Part shown: one piece after another, positions 1 to 4,485 of the stretch | Layout: each line of letters starts with the position of its first letter | Numbering within the stretch: position 1 is the stretch's first letter | Assembly (NCBI GenBank): GCA_038321545.1 | Contig: JBBQFB010000260.1 | Coordinates: 1-5,113, forward strand | DNA length: 5,113 nucleotides | From: VFJZ01 sp038321545 | Lineage (GTDB): Bacteria; Actinomycetota; Thermoleophilia; Gaiellales; F1-60-MAGs149 | Reading direction: 5' to 3' | Translations under genes and position numbers: made by a program | Notes under the pieces: model-generated | What the model was told of the DNA's origin: nothing | Database searches by the model: none | Seen by the model: only the letters and a program-made list of their open reading frames with translations

Positions 1-1
1 T

Positions 2-649
2 CCCCCGCTGCTCCTCGGCCTGTGGGCCCAGCACTGGGTCAAGAGCTCGTTCGCCAAGTGGAGCCAGGTGTCGGCGGGTAACGTCTCCGGCGCGGACGTC
101 GCGCGCCGGATCCTGTCCGCGAACGGCCTGTCGTCGATCCCGGTGTCGGTGACACCGGGCGAGCTGTCCGACCACTACGACCCGCGCGACAAGTCGGTGC
201 ACCTGTCGCAGGCCGTCGCGCAGTCCAACTCGGTGGCGTCGATCGCGGTCGCCGCGCACGAGGTCGGCCACGCGATCCAGCACGCCAAGGGCAGCGCCTT
301 CTTCCAGATCCGGACGGCGCTCGCCGGGCCGGTGCAGATCGCGAGCCAGCTCTGGTACCTGCCGCTGCTCGGCGGCATCTTCCTGCAGCAGCTGGGGCTG
401 ATCAAGATCGCGATCGCGCTGTACGCGCTGGTGGTGCTGTTCCACATCGTGACGCTGCCGGTCGAGCTCGACGCGTCGCGCCGTGCGATGGGCCAGCTCG
501 ACCAGCTCGGCATCACGTCGGACGGCACCGTCCACGCCGGCGCCCGCAACGTGCTGACAGCGGCGGCGATGACCTACGTCGCCGGAGCCCTGGCGGCCCT
601 GTCGCAGCTGGCGTACTTCATGTTCGCGTTCCTCGGCCAGCGCAACTGA
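2..649 (+). CDS. YugP-type membrane zinc metallopeptidase (5' end cut off)
   Basis: Predicted integral-membrane neutral zinc peptidase of the YugP / Peptidase_membr family; its physiological substrate is not known. The frame is open from the left edge (visible start PPLLLGLWAQHWVKSSFAKW), so the GTG at 68 is an internal Val and not the start. 215 residues are visible; the family is usually about 225-235, so roughly 10-20 N-terminal residues with most of the first membrane segment are missing. Numbering visible residues, the zinc motif HEVGH is at 86-90 (nt 257-271). The Glu in LPVELDASRRA (residue 155, nt 464-466) sits where the family has a conserved acidic residue, probably the third zinc ligand. 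Hydrophobic stretches at about 117-152 (two helices) and 192-210 follow the usual topology. DHYDPR before the zinc site is also family-typical. It ends at TGA 647-649. The family call is firm; any specific role is unknown. Confidence 0.93.
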   Translation, partial: PPLLLGLWAQHWVKSSFAKWSQVSAGNVSGADVARRILSANGLSSIPVSVTPGELSDHYDPRDKSVHLSQAVAQSNSVASIAVAAHEVGHAIQHAKGSAFFQIRTALAGPVQIASQLWYLPLLGGIFLQQLGLIKIAIALYALVVLFHIVTLPVELDASRRAMGQLDQLGITSDGTVHAGARNVLTAAAMTYVAGALAALSQLAYFMFAFLGQRN

Positions 650-674
650 GCCGAGGGCGGGTCGCACTGCCGCA

Positions 675-992
675 AAGGCTGCGATGCGACGGCTCCACCC
701 GCGGATGCCTGGCGTCTGCGATCGGAGGCGGCTGCTCGTTCGCCGTACGGCAGACAAGCCCGGCCCGGCGCACCGAAGGCTGCGATCCGCCTCGTCCCGG
801 ATGCGGATGGGGTCATCACCTGGCACTTGAGACGTCCCCCTGTCGCCTCCGCGCATGCGGCTCTTGACGGCCTCCGACGAAGGCTGCACGTCGCCGCCGC
901 TGCACCCGCGCACGCCTTGCGTCTGCGATCCGAGACGGCCGCTCGTCCGACCTACGACAGACAAGCCCGGCCCGGCGCACGCTCCGGGCTGC
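675..992. repeat. decayed tandem repeat, period about 101-105 bp, 3 to 3.5 units
   Basis: The hexamer GGCTGC recurs at 677, 778, 882 and 987, giving spacings of 101, 104 and 105 bp. The clearest pair is unit 1 (675-773) and unit 3 (880-980). Positions 751-773 and 958-980 are identical over 23 bases, beginning CAGACAAGCC. The 37 bases before them (714-750 and 921-957, both beginning GTCTGCGATC) match at 30 of 37, so 53 of 60 bases match at a 207-bp offset. The middle unit (776-879) is more diverged; it keeps AAGGCTGCGAT at its left end and a GAGACG block at 829-834 in register with 932-937. The function is unknown. It could be a remnant of duplicated noncoding DNA, a family of dispersed intergenic repeats, or binding-site repeats. 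The pairwise similarity is directly visible; the three-unit model is less certain. Confidence 0.7.
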
Positions 993-1124
993 GGCGCAGA
1001 CCCGACCCATCGCAAGCCGCCGAACGCCTCACCAGCGTTCCTCCCAGAGCCGAATACCCCATCCAAAATCCGCGGCACCCAGCGCAGCCGAAGCAGCTCA
1101 GCCCGAAGCTGAACCGAACCTCCC

Positions 1125-1147
1125 AACCAGGTGCCAGGCACCCGGTT
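1125..1147. repeat. near-perfect 11-bp-arm palindrome, possible terminator or dispersed repeat
   Basis: Arms AACCAGGTGCC (1125-1135) and GGCACCCGGTT (1137-1147) flank a single A at 1136. Ten of eleven pairs match; the only mismatch is 1129 A against 1143 C. It lies 16 bp beyond the stop codon of the leftward methyltransferase gene, a natural place for a transcription terminator. No T-run follows on either strand, so it is not a textbook intrinsic terminator, and a 1-nt centre would have to open into a larger loop in RNA. Other possibilities are a dimeric protein-binding site or one copy of a dispersed intergenic palindrome family. The symmetry is certain; the function is inferred. Confidence 0.5.
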
Positions 1148-1163
1148 CGATGCAGCAGTAGCG

Positions 1164-1934
1164 CTACATGCTCGGCCGGACGGCTTCCAGCTCGACGCGG
1201 AACGACGGGACGTGCAGACGGCCGTCGGCGTCCGGCGGCACGCGCTCCGCGAACACGGCGACCACCTCGTCGATCCACGCCGCGCGCCGCTCCGGCGGGA
1301 GCCGGTCGGTGTACGGCATCCACGTCGTTCGCACCCAGCCGGCCAGCGCTGCATGGCCCTCGTGGGCGACATCGCGCGCGACGAGGTCCAGGCGGACGAT
1401 CTCGAGTCCGGCGGCCTCCACGAGCGGCGCGTACTCCTCGAGCGGCGGCATCATCCACGGGAAGCGGAAACCGGCGAATGCCTCGCGCCACGCAGGGCGC
1501 AGATTCACGTCCTCGGCCGCGACGCGCAGGGCCGCCATGTTCCCGGCGCCGGGCAGCGTCGCGTGGAACCGGCCGCCCGGCACGAGCGCACGGCGGATCG
1601 CGGAGAGCGCCTCTCCGTGCCCGTCGACCACCCAGTGCAGCGCCGTGAACGACACCACGACGTCGAACTCCCCGTCGAACGGCAACTCGCGCACGTCGGC
1701 AACCACGAACGTGCACTCGGGATGCTCTCGGCGGGCCAGCTCGATCATCTCGGGCGACCGGTCGCAGCCGATCACGAAGGCGGCGTCGATGAGCGCCGTC
1801 ACCTTGCCATCGCCGCAGCCGACGTCGAGCACGCGGGCCTCCGGCGGGACCTGAATCTGGTCGAGCAGCCGCTGCGCCATCAGGAGCTGCATGCTCGAGT
1901 TCGCCCGGTAGTCGGCCGCATCCCAGGCATGCAT
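1164..1934 (-). CDS. class I SAM-dependent methyltransferase, trans-aconitate methyltransferase-like
   Basis: A 256-residue cytosolic methyltransferase that transfers a methyl group from S-adenosylmethionine to an unidentified small acceptor. The Rossmann SAM-binding motif I is VLDVGCGDGK (35-44), the acidic ribose-binding residue is Asp58 (IGCDRS), and motif II is VVADVRELPF (77-86). The motif-IV-like strand FDVVVSFTALHWV is at 90-102 and the post-motif LVPGGRF at 117-123. The C-terminal half (GWVRTTWMPYTDRL at 199-212, ending GRLHVPSFRVELEAVRP) resembles the Tam branch, and the length matches Tam (about 250). Tam methylates trans-aconitate in Escherichia coli, but many actinobacterial relatives have unknown substrates, so I give no symbol. 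The ATG at 1934 gives the family-like N-terminus MHAWDAADYRANSSMQ. No well-spaced Shine-Dalgarno is present (AAGGG lies only about 3 nt upstream), while a TATCGT -10-like box sits 7 nt upstream, suggesting a leaderless message. The gene diverges from the oxidoreductase gene with 20 bp between starts. Confidence 0.88.
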   Translation of the reverse strand: MHAWDAADYRANSSMQLLMAQRLLDQIQVPPEARVLDVGCGDGKVTALIDAAFVIGCDRSPEMIELARREHPECTFVVADVRELPFDGEFDVVVSFTALHWVVDGHGEALSAIRRALVPGGRFHATLPGAGNMAALRVAAEDVNLRPAWREAFAGFRFPWMMPPLEEYAPLVEAAGLEIVRLDLVARDVAHEGHAALAGWVRTTWMPYTDRLPPERRAAWIDEVVAVFAERVPPDADGRLHVPSFRVELEAVRPSM

Positions 1935-1940
1935 CGCCCT

Positions 1941-1947
1941 TACGATA
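1941..1947. promoter_or_regulatory. symmetric bidirectional -10 element for two divergent, probably leaderless genes
   Basis: Within the 20-bp gap between the two start codons (1935-1954), the + strand reads TTACGATAA at 1940-1948. TACGAT (1941-1946) fits the TANNNT -10 pattern on + and ends 8 nt before the ATG at 1955. On the - strand, TATCGT (1947 down to 1942) fits the same pattern and ends 7 nt before the ATG at 1934. With RNA polymerase initiating about 6-8 nt after a -10 box, both transcripts would start at or within a base or two of their ATG. Neither gene has a well-placed Shine-Dalgarno sequence, and there is no room for a conventional leader. No clear -35 box is seen on either side, which is common in actinobacteria. 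The two genes would then share promoter DNA and possibly one regulator. Confidence 0.5.
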
Positions 1948-1954
1948 ACCGGCC

Positions 1955-3916
1955 ATGGAGATCGTTACCGGGAGGCCGGGCGCGGCGAGCGAGCGCTATC
2001 CGACGCTGACGACGCCGGTCCGGCTCGGGCCGGCCACGCTCCGCAACCGCATCGTCTCGACGTCGCACCAGACGAGCCTCGTCCACGACGGCGTGCCGAC
2101 CGACGACTTCCTCGCCTACCAGGAGGCCCGCGCGCGAGGCGGTGCAGCCGCGATCTTCATCGAGGCCACCGCCGTGCACGAGACCGGCTTGCTGACCTCG
2201 CACTCGATCGCGGGGTTCGATCCCGCCGTCGTGCCCGTGTACCGGCGGCTGGGCGACGCGCTGCGCTCGCACGGCGCCGGGCTGTTCCTGCAGCTGTTCC
2301 ACGGCGGCCGCGAGCGCATCACCGCGGCGCCGCGGCCGGCGGCGGTCGCGCCGTCGGCGGTGCCGTCGCCGCGGTTCCACGTCGAGCCGCGCGCCCTCAC
2401 GAAGCGCGACATCGCCGAGCTCGTCGCGGCCTTCGCCGACTGCGCGACGAAGGCGCGCGCGGGCGGGGTGGACGGCCTCGAGGTATCGATGTCGCACGGC
2501 TACCTGGGCGCGCAGTTCTTCTCGCCGATGACGAACCGGCGCGACGACGAGTACGACCTCGAGCACGGCCTGCGGTTCGCACGGGAGGTGCTCGCAGCCG
2601 TTCGCGAGGCGGCCGGCGACCGCGTCGCCGTCGGCGTCCGGCTGGCGGCCGACGAGGGACCGACGGGCGCGCTCGGCCCCGCCGCGTGCGCCCGGATCGC
2701 CCGCGCACTGTGCGGCGACGGCCTCGTCGACTTCGTCGACCTCGCGCTCGGCTACTCCGCCACGCTGATGGGCTCGGTGGGCATCGTGCCGCCACCGCCG
2801 GTCGAGCGAAACGCGATCGCCGAGCCGGCCGGCGCCGTCCGCGCCGCGCTGCCGGGCGTCCCGATGATCGCGACCACCCGCGTCGTCAGCCTCGACGACG
2901 CCGAGCGGCTGCTCGCCGACGGCCAGACCGACGTCGTCGGCATGACCCGCGCCATGATCGCCGACCCCGACCTGGTCGCGAAGGCCATCGCCGGGCGCAC
3001 CGACGACGTGCTGCACTGCATCGGCTGCAACCAGGGCTGCATCGGCCACTACCACGCCGGCACCACGATCGCGTGCGTCGTCAACCCGCGCACCGGTCGC
3101 GAGCGCACGCTCCCTCGCCCGGTGGCCGGCAGCTCGAACCGCGACGTGCTGGTGATCGGCGGCGGCCCGGCCGGCACGGCGGCCGCCATCGAGGCCGCCC
3201 GTGCCGGTGACCGCGTCACCCTGATCGAGCGAGCCGACGACATCGGCGGCCAGCTGCGCCTGGCGGGCCGCGCGCCGGCGCACCTCGAGACGTGGGACGT
3301 CTACGCGGGCGACATCCGGCGCGACCTCGCTGCCGCGGGCGTCGACGTGCGCCTCGGCACCGCTGCCACCGTGGCCGATGCCGAGGGCCGCGACCTCGTC
3401 GTCGTCGCAACGGGCGCCCGCCCGTATACGCCCCCGCTCGCACCGCGGCTGCCGTTCCGCGTCGTCCAGGCCTGGGAGGCGATCGCCGACCCCGGCGCGG
3501 TCGAAGGGCCGGCGCTCGTGGCCGACTGGGGCGGAGGCTACGAGGGCCTCGATGCGACCGAGCTGCTGGCCGCGGCGGGCTGCGACGTCCAGCTCGCGTC
3601 GGCCGGCGTGATGCCGGGCGAGGACGTCCACCAGTACCAGCGCAACCTCTACCTGGCACGCCTCGACGAGGCCGGCGTCCACATCCGCCACCACCTCGAG
3701 CTGACGCCCGACGGTCGCGCGCTCCGCCACGTGTTCTCCGGTCGCGAGGAGGAGATCGGCCCGATCGCGACCCTCGTCCTGGCCCAGGGCCGCGTGCCGG
3801 AGGACGAGCTGTGGCGAACGCTCGAGGGCCGGCCCGGCGTCGTGCGGGTCGGAGACGTGCTCGGTCCGCGGTCGGCCGAGGAGGCGATTCTCGAAGGCAC
3901 GCTCGCAGTGCGGTAG
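1955..3916 (+). CDS. FadH/TMADH-type NADH:flavin oxidoreductase (FMN, 4Fe-4S, FAD)
   Basis: A 653-residue fusion of an Old Yellow Enzyme barrel and a pyridine-nucleotide-disulfide-oxidoreductase-like module, as in 2,4-dienoyl-CoA reductase and trimethylamine dehydrogenase. Residues about 15-345 form the FMN barrel (YPTLTTPVRLGPATLRNRIV, FLQLFHGG at 111-118). HGYL at 181-184 is followed by QFFSPMTNRRDDEYD; Tyr183 aligns, by motif, with the catalytic Tyr of FadH. Cys355, Cys358, Cys362 and Cys374 form the 4Fe-4S ligand set. GGGPAG (402-407) with VTLIERADDIGGQL binds the FAD ADP moiety, and VVVATGARPY (482-491) and VRVGDVLGPRSAEEAI (630-645) complete that fold. The inserted nucleotide domain (about 521-551) has DWGGGYEGLDATELL instead of a classic GxGxxG, a pattern recalling TMADH relatives. 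The ATG at 1955 is the only usable start: an in-frame TAA lies at 1946-1948 and no ATG, GTG or TTG occurs before the barrel. The substrate is unknown; enoyl compounds or amines are candidates. Confidence 0.92.
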   Translation: MEIVTGRPGAASERYPTLTTPVRLGPATLRNRIVSTSHQTSLVHDGVPTDDFLAYQEARARGGAAAIFIEATAVHETGLLTSHSIAGFDPAVVPVYRRLGDALRSHGAGLFLQLFHGGRERITAAPRPAAVAPSAVPSPRFHVEPRALTKRDIAELVAAFADCATKARAGGVDGLEVSMSHGYLGAQFFSPMTNRRDDEYDLEHGLRFAREVLAAVREAAGDRVAVGVRLAADEGPTGALGPAACARIARALCGDGLVDFVDLALGYSATLMGSVGIVPPPPVERNAIAEPAGAVRAALPGVPMIATTRVVSLDDAERLLADGQTDVVGMTRAMIADPDLVAKAIAGRTDDVLHCIGCNQGCIGHYHAGTTIACVVNPRTGRERTLPRPVAGSSNRDVLVIGGGPAGTAAAIEAARAGDRVTLIERADDIGGQLRLAGRAPAHLETWDVYAGDIRRDLAAAGVDVRLGTAATVADAEGRDLVVVATGARPYTPPLAPRLPFRVVQAWEAIADPGAVEGPALVADWGGGYEGLDATELLAAAGCDVQLASAGVMPGEDVHQYQRNLYLARLDEAGVHIRHHLELTPDGRALRHVFSGREEEIGPIATLVLAQGRVPEDELWRTLEGRPGVVRVGDVLGPRSAEEAILEGTLAVR

Positions 3917-3919
3917 ATT
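3914..3919 (+). promoter_or_regulatory. TANNNT -10 box overlapping the upstream stop codon, leaderless-type
   Basis: TAGATT overlaps the TAG stop of the oxidoreductase gene (3914-3916) and ends exactly 6 nt before the GTG at 3926. This is the spacing expected when transcription starts on the first base of the start codon. A weak -35-like TCGAAG occurs at 3891-3896 with a 17-bp spacer, matching only part of TTGACA. If real, it lets the small downstream gene be transcribed independently of the oxidoreductase and fixes the GTG as its start. A chance match is possible because the box is short. Confidence 0.4.
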
Positions 3920-3925
3920 GGGCGC

Positions 3926-4288
3926 GTGGGGCTCTTTGGGAGAGCACGCAAGATGACGATGGCACTGCCCGGCGGCCGCCCCTGGACGACGCCCACCGGG
4001 TGCGTTGTCCGCTGCGACGACGTGCTGGTCGGCCGGGGCGCACCGCTGACGGTGCCCGGCCTGGCCGACGACGACGTGGCGCTCTACGACGCCTGGGCGT
4101 GCATCACGATCGTGGAGCCGGCCCCCGAGCACTCGGTCTGGGTGCACCAGGACTCCGAGCTCGCGATCGGCGGCGAGATCTGGCGCGTGATGCTGATCGC
4201 CGACGGCACCCGCGGGCCGGTCATCCGGGGCGGCACGCACGTTCGCCGCCACCCGGGCCAGATGGTCACGCTGACCCGCGAGTCCTAG
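3926..4288 (+). CDS. small protein of unknown function (120 aa)
   Basis: I do not recognise this protein. It has no signal peptide, membrane helix, Cys cluster or known enzyme motif. The sequence reads as a compact, probably beta-rich cytosolic domain: alternating hydrophobic stretches (ACITIVEPAP, SVWVHQDSELAIGG, EIWRVMLIADG) and a C-terminal part with RGGTHVRRHPGQMVTLTRES. The start is ambiguous. GTG at 3926 gives MGLFGRARK, a kind of N-terminus common in actinobacterial proteins, and has a TAGATT box 6 nt upstream. ATG at 3953 (residue 10) has GGGAG at 3938-3942, 10 nt upstream, which would act as a Shine-Dalgarno on a longer transcript. It begins 9 bp after the oxidoreductase stop on the same strand, so co-transcription is also plausible. 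Codon use is like that of its neighbours, which supports a real gene. It ends at TAG 4286-4288. Confidence 0.7.
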   Translation: MGLFGRARKMTMALPGGRPWTTPTGCVVRCDDVLVGRGAPLTVPGLADDDVALYDAWACITIVEPAPEHSVWVHQDSELAIGGEIWRVMLIADGTRGPVIRGGTHVRRHPGQMVTLTRES

Positions 4289-4313
4289 CTCAGCTACCCC
4301 GTGTTGCGCAGCC

Positions 4314-4343
4314 CGCAGGCCGGCACGGGCACGCGGGCCTGCG
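4314..4343. repeat. GC-rich inverted repeat downstream of the small gene, possible terminator
   Basis: Arms CGCAGGCC (4314-4321) and GGCCTGCG (4336-4343) are perfectly complementary over 8 bp with a 14-nt loop. They begin 26 nt after the stop of the small gene. The position fits a transcript end, but TTCCCG follows and there is no T-run, so an intrinsic terminator is not proven. In DNA this rich in G and C, an 8-bp match over a short distance is not rare. Confidence 0.3.
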
Positions 4344-4391
4344 TTCCCGCGAACGCCCGCGGGATGGCCCGCAGCGACTCGATGCGCAGCG

Positions 4392-4430
4392 CGCGCGCGG
4401 TGGGCCGGCCGCGATCGTGGCCCGCGCGCG
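4392..4430. repeat. GC-rich inverted repeat in the 4289-4485 spacer
   Basis: Arms CGCGCGCGG (4392-4400) and CCGCGCGCG (4422-4430) pair over 9 bp around a 21-nt interior that itself contains the palindrome GGCCGGCC (4403-4410). It lies between the small gene and the OCD-family gene, about 55 nt before the latter's ATG. It could shape the 5' leader of that gene or be part of a terminator. Alternating CG runs can also pair by composition alone, so the functional claim is weak. The rest of the 197-bp spacer shows no convincing gene or promoter box. Confidence 0.28.
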
Positions 4431-4485
4431 ATGGGTTCGCGGCGGTAGTGCGCCGCGCGGAGGCTCGGCGACCGATCATGTCGCG

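Larger units (their letters stand above)
650..1163. other. 514-bp intergenic region without a convincing gene
   Basis: This gap separates the stops of two convergent genes (peptidase on +, methyltransferase on -). Open frames cross it on both strands, but their translations are Arg/Pro/Ala-rich, match no family I know, and lack good start contexts. The left two thirds hold a decayed ~100-bp tandem repeat. The right third, about 1000-1120, is less GC-rich with A-containing runs. It contains small inverted repeats: GAACGC/GCGTTC at 1022-1027 and 1035-1040 with a 7-nt loop, and CTCAGC/GCTGAA (one G-T wobble) at 1097-1102 and 1108-1113 with a 5-nt loop. The second, read on the - strand, gives a hairpin about 50 nt past the methyltransferase stop. 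As a convergent-gene spacer it most plausibly holds the 3' ends of both transcripts. No T-tract follows any hairpin. Confidence 0.6.

Noticed and set aside
68..649. Treating GTG 68 as the start of the metallopeptidase.
   Set aside because: The upstream in-frame residues to the window edge (LLLGLWAQHWVKSSFAKW) match the family N-terminal region, so the true start lies left of the window.
785..808. ATCCGC/GCGGAT inverted repeat as a terminator of the metallopeptidase gene.
   Set aside because: It has only 6-bp arms with a 12-nt loop, lies about 135 nt after the stop, and has no T-run; it also falls within the repeat units.
675..992. A CRISPR array or insertion sequence as the origin of the repeats.
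   Set aside because: There are only 2-3 diverged units of about 100 bp, with no regular short repeat/spacer pattern, no terminal inverted repeats, and no transposase or cas gene.
855..1112. A possible 85-aa + strand gene inside the repeat region (and - strand frames 574-819 and 816-1010).
   Set aside because: There is no recognisable domain. The two repeat copies fall in different frames in the two - strand candidates, so the repeat is not a conserved coding module there.
827..2009. Several long open frames on + (827-1648, 1131-2009, 1168-1854) and one on - (952-1956) over the methyltransferase.
   Set aside because: They are shadows of the methyltransferase frame at 1164-1934, which alone shows SAM-binding motifs. 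Their translations are compositionally biased and family-less.
1940..4252. A 770-codon open frame on the - strand antisense to the flavin oxidoreductase.
   Set aside because: Long stop-free antisense frames are expected opposite GC-rich genes with G/C third positions. The translation is low-complexity Arg/Ala/Gly/Val-rich with no motif, while the + strand frame has complete FMN, Fe-S and FAD motifs.
4284..4299. CTAGCTCAGCTACC resembles a tRNA D-arm.
   Set aside because: No acceptor, anticodon or T-arm can be arranged around it; it overlaps the stop codon of the small gene.
4294..4479. A - strand frame giving a 61-aa Arg-rich peptide ending ACGLRNTG.
   Set aside because: It is the tail of a longer antisense frame over the OCD gene, with no motif and no ribosome-binding signal. 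It might be a gene relic but nothing supports that.
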